From Polymyxa betae (taxonomy: Eukaryota; Endomyxa; Phytomyxea; Plasmodiophorida; Plasmodiophoridae): 23,312 nucleotides of DNA. The stretch lies in NCBI GenBank assembly GCA_003693705.1, contig RBZT01000551.1:1-23312 (forward strand), in the 5' to 3' direction. Position numbers and translations under genes: made by a program. The number at the start of each line of letters is the position of its first letter. Within the stretch, counting starts at the first letter, position 1. The notes beneath the pieces are model-generated. The model had not been told where the DNA came from. It ran no database searches and saw only the letters and a program-made list of their open reading frames with translations. This document shows positions 9,206 to 18,798 of this stretch, one piece after another.

Positions 9206-10008
9206 CTTACAAGCAGGGATGCCTACTAAATAATTCATGACTAAGAGTAATTCCTAATGACCCATTAGCATCATTTATTCCGGGTAGAAGGTGGGAGGAA
9301 TAAATTAGAATATTTATTCCTTTGTGGGGATAATTCCTAAAGATTTTGGGAATGATTCCTATTTATTCCATGTTAGAATGCATAATCTCAATATTCCAAG
9401 GTAACCCTGCGTCCATCGGTCAAATACAATTGCAAACTGATGCAGAAGCGTCGTTTTGATTTCCCTCAACTAAAAAGGTCAGTTTCTTTGAAGGAATCAA
9501 CACAAACTGGTTCAAGTTTGCTTAATAACCTAGGGTTTTCTTTTTCCAAAAGTTGAAGGGAAGCAAGTCTTCCACTTGATGCTTGTGAAGATGTTCTCGC
9601 CTGCTCAATAGTAACCGGGTGATGCCTGTTGATCTGGTCCAGCAGGTTCTGCCATCCTCGGTTTTCTTTGCGGGACATCCCACAGTGACAGTCTGACAGG
9701 TCCAGACGTGGTCCTCGCCATCCACAAAATATTTTGCAACAAGCTCCTTACTATCAACCCGGGCCATCTCTCCTTCAGCGGTCGTCGTTTTGCCAATAAA
9801 AAGCAGCCGCGGTGCCCGCTACGACCTTCGCATTTATAATTGGAATATATCTAGGAATATGTTCCCTATTCCGGAATAAACAACTCCATGACAGACTAGA
9901 ATAGGAATAATTTATTCTGCGGCGGTCACATTAGGAATAGTATATTTTATTTATTCACCTGAAAGAATAAATACATAATTTTTATTCCGGAATCCCTGAA
10001 CTTACAAG
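9206..10008. mobile_element. hAT-like DNA transposon, degraded, with 8-bp target duplication
   Basis: The element (9214-10000, 787 bp) is flanked by identical 8-bp direct repeats CTTACAAG at 9206-9213 and 10001-10008. It starts CAGGGATGCC and ends GGAATCCCTGAA; the short inverted CAGGGAT termini fit the hAT superfamily, which makes 8-bp duplications. The subterminal regions are A/T-rich and full of GGAATAAT / ATTATTCC words in both orientations. The centre holds a broken BED-finger ORF on the minus strand. No transposase catalytic core or dimerisation domain remains, so it is nonautonomous. Confidence 0.85.
9478..9767 (-). pseudogene. BED-type zinc finger fragment of a hAT transposase, frameshifted
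   Basis: The N-terminal frame (ATG at 9767) has ELVAKYFVDGEDHVWTC. The C-terminal frame has CGMSRKENRGWQNLLDQINR followed by HHP. Put side by side they give the BED order W-x-C, C, GW-x-NL and H-H, with one frame break between the two cysteines, near 9690. BED fingers are DNA-binding modules at the N-terminus of many hAT transposases, which fits the position inside this element. Confidence 0.6.
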
Positions 10009-10363
10009 AGCAAACGTTTCTGGGTCTTTCTTTATCTTCGGGCGCAGCACACTCTGATTGAACCTTTGCTAAACCAAATTTGAAATTTAATGAAATTTAA
10101 CTCGTTCTGATCGAAGGTAATTTTAAGAGCTTATGCTTTCAGTTTTAATAGCGGGTTCGACGACAGAACATGATCGAAAGTCACTCTCTCGAAGTAGTGT
10201 GTTCCGCTCCCCTTTACAAAATTCTGCGAGACGGAATTTATTATGTGCATGTCACTGTATTGCGGTTCTCGTATTCCGTACTTTGTGATCTAACGAAAGC
10301 ACATCTACCTTAGCTACTGCCTATGAAAAACAGCGTTAGGCACATCAGAAGGTAAAATTTCCA
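10009..10363. other. No gene supported
   Basis: Short duplication GAAATTTAATGAAATTTAA near 10081-10099, otherwise nothing recognisable. It lies between the hAT element and the copia LTR. Confidence 0.4.
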
Positions 10364-10540
10364 TGTTAAATCACATTATCTGTTGAGCGATATACAAGTC
10401 TGGAGTGGTTACGGACTATTTTGTTACAAAACCTGAATGAGACAGGAGCAGCCCTTCTGCAGGTCATTAAGGCGGAGCCTCATGACATCATTAATATCTC
10501 CTATATAAACACACTCTCAATTGTTGTCGTGGATTTAACA
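10364..10540 (+). repeat. 5' LTR of a copia element (177 bp)
   Basis: The LTR opens with TGTTAAATC (10364-10372) and closes with GATTTAACA (10532-10540), a perfect 9-bp inverted terminus with the canonical TG...CA ends. A TATA-like box CTATATAAAC lies at 10501-10510. The primer site follows immediately. No second LTR is in the window, so the flanking TTCCA (10359-10363) cannot be confirmed as a target duplication. Confidence 0.8.
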
Positions 10541-10555
10541 GATTAAGAGTCCCAT
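10541..10555 (+). promoter_or_regulatory. Primer binding site matching the anticodon region of tRNA-Lys(CTT)
   Basis: GATTAAGAGTCCCAT lies directly after the LTR. It is the reverse complement of the conserved anticodon stem-loop of eukaryotic tRNA-Lys(CUU), around GGGACTCTTAATC. Some copia elements prime from an internal half-tRNA cut in the anticodon loop rather than from the tRNA 3' end, and this fits that mode. There is no TGG at the junction, as would be expected for 3'-end priming. Confidence 0.7.
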
Positions 10556-10563
10556 CGCCAACT

Positions 10564-11817
10564 ATGAGTGTGGAGAACAAGGAAGGCGAAGTGCCATTAT
10601 TCAATGGGACTGACTTCCGTGATTGGAAACGTCGCATGGCCAACTACTTGGTTAGCAAGGATTTGGACATCGTGGCCAGGTTAGATATGAGCACTCTGAC
10701 ACTTTCATCTAATCCACCTATACTCAATGTCGCCGGGAATTCCAATTTAACTTCTCGTAAAGATCTTAAAGCTCGAGCTCTTATTGAAAAGAGACTTTCA
10801 AAAGGCGTCCTGCAGTTTATTGAGACAAGTAAAGCGACAACTAGTCATCAATTATGGGCTCGACTGGTTGCTGCTTATCAAAGGACATCAGGATCAGCAA
10901 CGGTCACTGCAGTCAAAAATCTTTCAAATCATCGTCTGGGGGATCTGACTGTTCAGAATTACATAGCAGAACTGCACTGCATTGTCAACAACCTTACAAT
11001 AGCATCGGGGCATATTTTTCCTGATAGCATAATCGCTGCTTTCATCTTAGCTGGGCTTCCTGAGGAATACAGTCCTGTTATTACCGCTATTGACAGCCAT
11101 TCAAGCGAATTAGGCAGTGATCATGTTCGTAAAATGCTATTGAACAAGGAAATCGAACTTTCCGCTATTACGACAAGTACTGACAGCCAGTGTCATCTAT
11201 CGAAGATGCAAGTTGAACTAACCGCATTACGTACTGAATTGACAAAATTTCGCAAGATTTGTAATCATTGTCACAAAAACGGTCACCTTGAGAAAGATTG
11301 CTTCATTAAACACCCGGAGAAGCGACCTAAATGGATGAAAGGTCTAAAAGACAATAAAGATGCCGACAATGCTGCGTTGTATACTGGAGACATCCTTCAT
11401 CAGTCTGAATGTTCATCAAAAATTTCAAGCCGAATAAGTCTCATTGACTCTGGGGCTTCAACAATGATGGAGCCGTGTCGGGAAGTATTTTCTGACATGA
11501 AACCAAGTCCAAGCAATCATATCATTCAACAAGCAGGAAATGATGCCAGTTTGAGTATCGACGGTACAGGAACTACACATATTACTCTCGGGAATCAGGA
11601 GTACAAGTTAAAGAAGACCCTGTGGGTGAGAGGGCTCCAAACCGCTTTGTTTTCGGTAGGAGAGGGGACATCTTTGGGATTGAGTTTCATCTTTTCTGGA
11701 GAAGAGTGCAGGATCTATGACAAAAGGATGGAACTTCTTGTCGTAATTCCTAAGGTTAACAACTTATATCCGATCATCTGGTTACTGAGATTTCAAAAAG
11801 ATATGGCAGACATCTGA
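10564..11817 (+). CDS. Copia-type Gag-protease ORF, truncated polyprotein
   Basis: The ATG lies 23 bp past the LTR. Residues 1-220 resemble copia Gag (F-x-G-x-(D/N)-x-x-x-W start, LWxxL-like and LPxxY motifs). A CX2CX4HX4C zinc knuckle is at Cys233, Cys236, His241 and Cys246. An aspartic protease active site (LIDSGAST) is centred on Asp295. Reading stops after the protease region at LYPI, where GAG-pre-integrase, integrase, reverse transcriptase and RNase H would normally follow; none is seen in any frame downstream. The ORF itself is uninterrupted, so the insertion may be fairly young but 3'-truncated, or Gag-Pro may have been retained. Gag packages element RNA and the protease processes the polyprotein. 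Confidence 0.9.
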   Translation: MSVENKEGEVPLFNGTDFRDWKRRMANYLVSKDLDIVARLDMSTLTLSSNPPILNVAGNSNLTSRKDLKARALIEKRLSKGVLQFIETSKATTSHQLWARLVAAYQRTSGSATVTAVKNLSNHRLGDLTVQNYIAELHCIVNNLTIASGHIFPDSIIAAFILAGLPEEYSPVITAIDSHSSELGSDHVRKMLLNKEIELSAITTSTDSQCHLSKMQVELTALRTELTKFRKICNHCHKNGHLEKDCFIKHPEKRPKWMKGLKDNKDADNAALYTGDILHQSECSSKISSRISLIDSGASTMMEPCREVFSDMKPSPSNHIIQQAGNDASLSIDGTGTTHITLGNQEYKLKKTLWVRGLQTALFSVGEGTSLGLSFIFSGEECRIYDKRMELLVVIPKVNNLYPIIWLLRFQKDMADI

Positions 11818-12817
11818 CTGCTTGGTGTTATGTTTCCAAAACAATACTGCTGCAACGCACACTCCCAGGTGAGACTGCGATGCGTTCAGCCTGCCAACAC
11901 CAAAAGGACTGAAGATCGTTTTGCAATGGACCCAGCCCATGTGTGGATGAAATCTGGCTTCGTCTATTTTGCGGTTATGGTATTAGGGCTCGGACTTAAT
12001 TTTCACATTTTTGCCTATTCCTAACATGAAAATTGTTCCTAGTGGGAAGGCGGCATTCATATTTCGAAATATAGAGCGTTACAGGAGAAAATGTTAGCAG
12101 CTGTGTTTTCCCATGTAAGAAAAGAAGTCTAAAAGAGAAATGCAGAGCGTGGGCGATGCCCAGACCTTGTAGTGGATTCATGATGGGTGGTGGAGGCCGA
12201 AGATGCAGAAATATCTGGGAGAGGCGATCGTTGAGTCACGACCTGCAATTTCCCTTGCGCTCGGCATCCAGATCGAGTGCAGGTCGAGACACATCGACGT
12301 CCTTCATCACTATGCTCGTGAGCAGTCCGTGGCCGGCGTTCGTGTAATTGAGCGCGGCAGTGGTTGCGGACATGCTAACCAGGCCTCTCGGCGCGATTGA
12401 GCTCCAGCTCCAGTCTTGTTTGCGTAGCTGCGTTCGGGAAGTGATGTCAGGAGGCGACCGCGACGCGGCGGGCGTAGCCTTTGAAAATATTTGAAAGAAT
12501 CATGGCCGGAAACAATTTCAGGACGCTCAAAAGCTGTTGAAGCCACGTTTTTGGAGCTTCTAGGGTTAGGGTCGTTACAATTACTTTTTGTGCATAGTGC
12601 ATCTGGGATTATTGGCCATACATCATCCCAAAGCGGTAACAATTGTGAAGTTACTCGGGGTACGGGGGCCAACTCACTGTATGGATTGGGCCAGTGACTC
12701 ACTTTGGCTGGTCTCTACGGATCTCTACAGGAGCTCTTAGAGGCCGATGGAATCTGGCAACGCCGACAGATTGAAGAAAATACTTCATTCAAGTTTAAAA
12801 CATGAAATGAAAGCGAT
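11818..12817. other. No convincing gene downstream of the truncated copia ORF
   Basis: Frames such as the minus frame 12310-12702 are of low complexity and lack domains. I find no copia pol motifs and no LTR copy. GC content rises around 12230-12480. Confidence 0.4.
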
Positions 12818-14926
12818 TTATTTGGAGCGTTTATTAGAAGGCGAGATTGGAGTGGGTTGGCATTGCTCCAGCCCCAGCCCTTGACATTTGATGTATGACG
12901 GTTTACTGATAGGTAAACTCGATCCCCATGTACGGCGAAACGACTTGATATCGGAGCCATGATGATCACGGAAACATGCCGTAATAGCCTTCGCTGATCG
13001 CAATAGTTGAGCAAACGGTTTGTCCAGGTCCGACCTGGGGACGAGGCCGTACTGGTCCGCGATCGCGAAAAGAAATCGAACTTTACTCTCCAGATCGAAT
13101 CGAACGAAATCTCTTATATTCGAACAGGATAGCCGTCCTAGGGAATTACGTTGTACTTGAAAATGTGAGATAGGATCTTGGAGATGTTTAAGTCCGCATT
13201 TGGATTCCGGTTGACAGCATTTATACACGAATCGAGCAATAGGGAATGGATCACCCCACTTATCAATAAATGCTCGAAGATCACCATGGCAATGATCTGA
13301 ATACATTATATAAGAAGGAATACGTAATTATGCAAGATGTATTCGAAACTGAAGTAAAATCACAATATGATATATGAGATAATTATCAATTCAACAGAAA
13401 GCGAGAAGAAACATGAAAATTTCACCAAAATAAAATGAAACATTATCGTATTGATTGTGGAAGGAATACTTCGAAAGCATGCTAGAGTTGGCAATAGATC
13501 GTATCTAGAAAATTGCCGTAGATTGGGCGGTAATGCAGGTTTCGATATGCGGTGACGTTTGAGAGTGAGAGAGGCGCTGATAGCGAACACCATAATATGT
13601 TTGGTAGTTTCAGCTGCATGCATATAATGAAATGCAGCTAGATCGACTCTCTTACAATTCACTATATAATACATCTCGGAACCAATCTGCAAGACCTGAC
13701 GACCGATTTGGACCTCCTTCTTCGTGATACCCAGAGATCTGAAGAATTCGTGGATATCGAGAGCGGAACAGAAATTCACCATGTCCAGATATGTGTCAGG
13801 AATATGGGAGATATTTCCAGTGAATGGCTCGATTTTTGGATCTAATTTCGTAATGACTTCATCGGGTTCAGAATCTGCAGCCGACACCATCACCAGCTCG
13901 CAATCTTGAGGCGACCTCATCATCTGCTCTTCGGAAATTGGAGCCGCCTTGAGTTGGCTGCAGCTCGAAATCGGCATTTAGCGCCGACTCCATCTGCTGC
14001 TCTTCAGGCTCTGAATATTGAGCTGAAACGATTCTGTGCGTTTCCCGATCTAACAGGCATAAATTGCCTTCGCTGTTTGAAACAGAGCCGATTTTTTGTT
14101 CTTGAGGCTGTAAAAAGCCATCACCAGATGGTAATGTTACAGCATCAGTGATATCTTCATCAGGTGTGAACGTGACTTGCGAAGGAACAGTGTCAGCCGA
14201 TGGTAACGTTTTTGCTGCTGAGACGTCATCAACAGATGTTAATGTTACTTCATCCAAAGCATCCTCAGAAACGCCATCCGTAATCCGTAATGATGCATTT
14301 GTTGAAACATCATCGGCAGATGGTAATGTTACCGCATTAGGGGAATCTTCAACATCGAATAACATTACTCGATTGGGCAGATTATCAAAGGATGGTAACG
14401 TAATCGTTGCTGGGACATTCGCAGGAACCTCATCATCAGATAATATGATTATTTCGGATCGGATATCATTAGCACAGGGCAATGTTACTTCTGCTGGGAT
14501 ATAAAATGGCGCATCTTCATTGTCTTCCGGGACATCATAAACAGATGTGAACTTGACGACATCACGAACATCTTCAGCAGAACTTAATGTTACTGCTTCA
14601 AGATCATCAACAGGATCCGCAGATGCGGCCGACGGACTTGCCTCTGATACCGAAACTGTCCCAGAATCAGACCCAAAATCTCCCGAGACAGCCATAAGGG
14701 GATCCTCGTCAGAAGAGAATGTTAAATCCGGAGATGCTTCATCGGCATCTAACGAGGATTGATCGGCGAAGTCCGACTGGCCTGGTTGAAGGAAGCGAGG
14801 TCGTAGAGCCCCGGTACGCGGCCTCTCTAGAACAGCTGTCTCGTGATCAATCCAGGACCTCTTCTTAGTACGTGCTCCAGCACATAGAGCCCCTAGTAGG
14901 GCTATATAGACCACAGTAACCCTCAT
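12818..14926 (-). CDS. Secreted acidic-repeat protein with duplicated HG-D/WG-P motif
   Basis: ATG at 14926 starts a clear signal peptide (MRVTVVYIALLGALCAGA, cleavage probably before RTKKR). Next comes an acidic Ser/Asp-rich region with about 12 degenerate 12-13-residue repeats (VTLPSADDVS type). A helical domain follows (about 13930-13470), then a second exon (13296-12818) with Cys-rich and His-rich segments. The intron 13469-13297 (173 nt, TTCGAA|GTATTC to TATTCAG|AT) is phase 1 and keeps the frame. The last exon contains HCHGDLRAFIDKWGDPFPI and, about 110 residues on, HHGSDIKSFRRTWGSSLPI; the two are clearly related. Between about 14100 and 13870 the frame must shift: the repeat frame ends at 13868 and the next opens at 13977. 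A small unmodelled intron, an assembly error or a real indel is possible. The family is unknown. An extracellular or parasitophorous role is only inference. Confidence 0.6.
14112..14612 (-). repeat. Degenerate 36-39-bp coding repeats (VTLPSADDVS units)
   Basis: About 12 units of 12-13 residues follow the pattern (A/E/N)-V-T-L-P-S-x-D-D-V. On the plus strand the phrase GGTAATGTTAC and variants recurs at unit spacing. Some units alternate with longer acidic inserts. Confidence 0.75.
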
Positions 14927-15525
14927 CGAGGGAGAACCTATCAAGAGCAGAATGCGCGCATTTCGACGAACAGAATTGGGCCGAAATTGGCCACGGCGTA
15001 AAATTTGGAGAATCTCCGTCGCGCACTTTTCAAGTTTGGAGTGGTCTAAATATAAAAAAAAAATCGCCAAAATTGGGCTAGAGTTGGCTCAATACCAAAT
15101 CGTCGTTTGGAGAATAGCAGAATGATCAAAAGTTGCTGAATCCTCCAAGTTCGGCCTTAAAAAATACATTCAATCAGGATTATGTCGAAATATTTTTCAG
15201 AGATATTGTGCGGACTTGAGGTGGTCTGATTTCGAAATGTGAGCCCACTTGCGATTTGGATAGCGCTTACGTTCGTACTAACAGCGATTCGCTTCTAAGA
15301 ACAAATTCACTACCGCGACCAGACTGTGCAGTTATGCTGTGCTTAGTCGTCAAAACTTGGAAGTTATCTTCAACATAAGGAGCTGGATATTTGGCGATTG
15401 CACGAACTAGCTGAACTGGTCAAGATGGGGTTGCGATCAACGCCTTTCCAGAACGACCATGTCCACGAATATGGACGGAAAATCTGTGAGAAAAAGGGCC
15501 ATGCACAATTTCAGCAACCCGCTAA
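14927..15525. other. Upstream region of the secreted gene; no gene supported
   Basis: The minus ORF extends to 15070, but the added N-terminus lacks features and the internal ATG at 14926 gives a far better signal peptide. A short minus frame near 15260-15410 (AIAKYPAPYVEDNFQVLT) could be coding but has no recognised domain. Confidence 0.35.
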
Positions 15526-15589
15526 GGGCAACTTGCGAATACGTTCCCGATCGGTTCGTGAAAATGCTTTCCAACCATGTATAGCAAGG
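15526..15589 (-). repeat. 64-bp repeat R1, copy a (inverted relative to copy b)
   Basis: Begins GGGCAACTTGCGAATACGTT and ends TATAGCAAGG. It is the near-exact reverse complement of 16338-16402 and resembles 18121-18172 more distantly. Confidence 0.8.
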
Positions 15590-16213
15590 TTACGCCAGCG
15601 CGACGCACGGGACCATACGCTACGTCCAGGCGGTAAACACGTATCATATACGAAACAAAGAAAACGTGATCAATTGCAGTAATAGTGTGCAAGATAAAAC
15701 TGTGAATTTTTATTCATCATGCAACGAGAAAAAGATTTTAATTAGCTGTCATCACCACAATGTCACATTGCACCAGCTTTGCCGCATCCAAATCGCAAGA
15801 GACGCGTCGCACCAAAATCGCCTTCACATGCCTGCACTGTTACAGTTCGCTGGCCACCAAAACTACATTAGGTGACCACGTGCGTAACTATCACAGCGAA
15901 ATCTACAATTTCTTTATATCTGACGACGGCCGCTCCCGCCGACAACGCTGGTGTTACCGACAACCCGCCGATGAGATATCCGAGTAGGTGGAAGGGCTGA
16001 AGGTCTTGCTCCCTACAGAGCGGCGGGACTGTCCTCGCGATTGGTCGCCTTCTATCGAGGCATTTTGGGGAACCTAAATGGGTTGCAATTCAGACTTTCC
16101 GGTTAACCGTGTCAAAAAGTCGTACGGGACATTTGATCAGCGCCATAAGTTACCCGCTGCTCGATACCTGCTTAAACAACGCCAATCCTGTTTTTCAATA
16201 ATAACTAACCCGA
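15590..16213. other. Repeat-flanked spacer, no gene supported
   Basis: Short plus frames only. A frame at 15760-15987 has spaced Cys/His residues (AFTCLHCYSSLATKTTLGDH, then VRNYH) that resemble one C2H2 zinc finger, possibly a transposase fragment. Evidence is weak. Confidence 0.3.
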
Positions 16214-16273
16214 TGGCAAAGTTTGGCGAGTGTATTCGACTCCATTGTAAAGTTGGAAAATAGGATGTCACAT
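16214..16273 (+). repeat. 60-bp repeat R2, left arm
   Basis: Matches the reverse complement of 16658-16717 at 58 of 60 positions. Outer end TGGCAAAGTTTG, inner end GATGTCACAT. The arms enclose 384 bp. No target duplication flanks the outer ends. Confidence 0.85.
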
Positions 16274-16337
16274 CTGCCAGCTATAGAAAAGTTTCGTGGA
16301 AACGCTCTTGTTTGTACAAGTTGGAATCAGACTTGGG

Positions 16338-16402
16338 CCTTGCTATACATGGTTGGAAAGCATTTTTCACGTACCGATCGAGAACGTATTCGCAAGTTGC
16401 CC
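16338..16402 (+). repeat. 65-bp repeat R1, copy b
   Basis: Near-exact inverted partner of 15526-15589 and located inside the R2 pair. In the plus direction one frame reads VGKHFSRTDRERIRKLP, similar to VGKNFLRIERDVF in the 18.1-kb copy. This suggests the repeat was coding. Confidence 0.8.
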
Positions 16403-16657
16403 AGGCTGCATTCACTCGACTGGTTTTCAGTATGCAATCGCCCAGACATTACGGATGTTTTCGTCGGTTTGCGGGATGTCCGTGGCCGGCTACAATCTTC
16501 GGAATATCGATCGTATTGAACGATAAAATCACAAAGACATGCATGATTCCGTCGACATCGTAGATATGCACGATGACCAACCCCCAGGAACACACCCGCG
16601 AATAAACATCATCAATTTCGTTGGTCCTTTTGGACGCAACTTTTCGTTAAAAGCAGA

Positions 16658-16717
16658 ATGTGACATCCTATTTTCCAACTTTACAATGGAGTCGAATAAA
16701 CTCGTCAAACTTTGCCA
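16658..16717 (-). repeat. 60-bp repeat R2, right arm
   Basis: Inverted partner of 16214-16273. On the minus strand both arms encode a short ending like AKFxExIRLHCKVGK followed by a stop codon. The repeat could be the 3' end of a mobile coding sequence present in both orientations. Confidence 0.85.
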
Positions 16718-17012
16718 GCTGTGTGCTTTGTGAAATCGCGATCAAGTACGGACTCGTGCTGTGCAGACCATGAGTTTTATAACGTCTTGGGTGGAGTCCC
16801 GTATGGCGGCGGACACTCGCGTTGGCAGGTTCTGAACTTGGCGCGCAATCGCTTTCTTGCACTCCATCATCCCGCCTAGGAACTGCTGCATCCAGAGGTC
16901 CAGTCGGCATCCTATATGTAACAGATTCTTGTCACCATCACCGCTATTCATCTCAATATTACGCAAATAGTGTGAGGGCGGCGCCTTCGATGGCATCCCA
17001 ACACCTTATCAC
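16718..17012. other. Spacer, weak coding signal on the minus strand
   Basis: A minus frame (16996-16742) is amphipathic (LDLWMQQFLGGMMECKKAIA) and may be a fragment of a degraded gene. No domain recognised. Confidence 0.25.
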
Positions 17013-17836
17013 TTGTTAATGTTGTCGTTGAGATGGTGTCTTCCATTTTTCAATCGGTTGCGAATGCGCCGCGTTCACAATCCGTCATTGCGTCCAAAGC
17101 GTCCCCCCAAACGGTCGTCGGTGGAGCAATTACCGACACCACCAGAGGATGGATTGTCCAGCGATGTTGATGTAACGTTGCCGTTATTGCTGCAAGACGA
17201 TGCAGTGTTGCCCCATGTGTGATTTTAACATTTCCCAAAAAGGAACCCGTGAGTGAACCCCAACCAAACAGTGCGCGCTCTCCGTCTGCGTTTACACAAA
17301 CTTTGATTGTCGTTGCAGTGTACACAGATAATGCGCAGCAGGTTCGCGTTTATATATATACTAATGACTGCATCAGAATATCAGGAACGAGTCGGTTCAC
17401 AGCGACCACGGTGTGCGGACTATCCACAATCTCCGGCGGAGGCATGTTCGCAGCCGGCAACTCCAGGAGCCGAGCCTATGGGCTGCTCATATAGGAACGA
17501 CATTGGTTCGCGTTCTATAACAACGTGAGTACCGAGGACCGCCCGCAGCAATGCGGCTCGTTGCGGTTGTACGCGTGCGTGCAGTCCTCGTGGGTAGAGA
17601 ATGGCATTTCGGTCCCGGAATGCGGACGCATTTTTAACCCACCTTGGCCCCGGGTACGCACGCTGCCTTACGAGAGACCGCGCCGCTACGCTCGTCTAAC
17701 ATTCATGACACACACGCCGGAGCGTCATCCCATCGACGTGACAGAGCCAGGCCACACGGACGTTATCAATGCTCTTTGTGAGCGAATCCAATCCGGCCTT
17801 GGTACTGCATTTCGGCTGTGCTTATTGAATACCTGA
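17013..17836 (+). CDS. Possible spliced gene, unknown product
   Basis: Several plus-strand segments look exonic. One at about 17013-17222 is proline-rich and acidic (SVEQLPTPPEDGLSSDVDV). A candidate acceptor TTGCAG lies near 17319 and a TACTAATGACTG branch-point-like sequence near 17359 before TATCAG. Then comes a frame ending exactly at a strong donor AACAAC|GTGAGT near 17524. The frame 17525-17836 ends in HTDVINALCERIQSGLGTAF. Frames do not join uniquely and no start or domain is recognised, so boundaries are nominal. It could also be a decayed transposon ORF. Confidence 0.25.
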
Positions 17837-17849
17837 CTTAACTTAACAT

Positions 17850-18323
17850 ATGGATCTTGTATCGTATATGGATAACGTTAAACATATGTACGACCGCGTC
17901 CTTCGAACATTCACAGTCTGGACTTTGCTGAAGTCGTCTCAATTACGTTTTGTTTGTTTCGTATGTGATACGTGTTTACCGCCTGGACGTAACGTATGGT
18001 CCCGTGTGCCGCTCTGTCGTCGAGTGAACGTTACGTGTGACGGACGTCCCGTGCGTACGTGGTGGAGGGTACTCATGGTGTACGTGCGTCACGTCAGTCC
18101 CTATAGTAGGGCAACGTGCGTAGTTGGAAAGAATTTTTTACGTATAGAACGGGATGTATTTAAATGTTGCCCAAAGTGTTCTGAGCCTGAGTCTGGCTCT
18201 TCGGGTCCAAACCCTAACCGCTTCGCGAGAGCCTTGTCTACCACGTGCCTTACCACGTCCCGCGAAAATCGGGGCAGCCCAGCAGTGAGATGCAGGGGAT
18301 TGTGCGGGAAGGTCCCATATTGA
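17850..18323 (+). other. Open frame containing a diverged R1 copy
   Basis: A 157-residue frame, Arg/Cys-rich, with no known domain. Repeat R1 copy c lies at 18121-18172. A minus-strand frame across 18101-18334 is also open and may be the true coding strand (FSRDVVRHVVDKALAKRLGF). I cannot decide between them. Confidence 0.25.
18121..18172 (+). repeat. Repeat R1, copy c (diverged)
   Basis: Shares GTTGGAAAG, TTTTT-ACGTA, GAAC and GTTGCCC in the same order as 16338-16402, with moderate identity. Confidence 0.6.
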
Positions 18324-18469
18324 CCTTTAAACAATATTTCAAGATTACGTTTCGATAGGAATGCGCCAAGAATTTCAGAACCGTCAACCCCTATAAATAT
18401 TTATTCCGCCATACCATCAACGTTAATATAATTGCAAGATATCCATACGACGCTCATCAAGGACAATAA

Positions 18470-18759
18470 GGACTAGAATCGTCACCTTCACTTCCTACTG
18501 CAGCGACGCCTCAAGTGATGAGCGACTAAACAGAATCAACGATTCTCGCGAGCGCATTCTGTCTTACACGACGTCTGCCGGATTCTACGGAATTGAAGAT
18601 GTTCATTCGTACGTCGAAGCTTCGACGCATAAACAGCTCACGAAAAGACATCGTCGCCAGAGCCCTGTCGAGTTTTCCAATCTCCTCAATGTCACGCTCG
18701 TAGATAACACACCTATACCCGGAATCGTTAAAAAGCTCAAGTCGTCCGTGCGCCAGTAA
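18470..18759 (+). pseudogene. Coding 3' fragment without start codon, unknown family
   Basis: A plus frame with no ATG near its start runs about 95 codons to TAA near 18757-18759. It reads as ordinary protein (SDERLNRINDSRERILSYTT, later VEFSNLLNVTLVDNTPIPG) with G/C-ending codons. It could be a terminal exon (candidate acceptor CTACTGCAG near 18503) or a relic. No domain recognised. Confidence 0.4.
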
Positions 18760-18798
18760 TACAAATTCTATGTCTCTTATCTTTTCTTGAATATGTCC

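Noticed and set aside
9605-9796. Third minus frame in the hAT element
   Set aside because: The BED signature lies in the other two frames; this one is a shadow.
12310-12702. 130-residue minus ORF
   Set aside because: Biased composition, no domain, no splice or start context; probably a chance ORF in G/C-rich sequence.
14148-14504. Plus-strand Ser/Asn/Val-rich ORF
   Set aside because: It mirrors the coding repeats of the minus-strand secreted protein gene.
13939-14926. RXLR-type effector motif after the signal peptide
   Set aside because: The region has RTGALRPRFL but no true R-x-L-R at the expected distance, so oomycete effector status is not supported.
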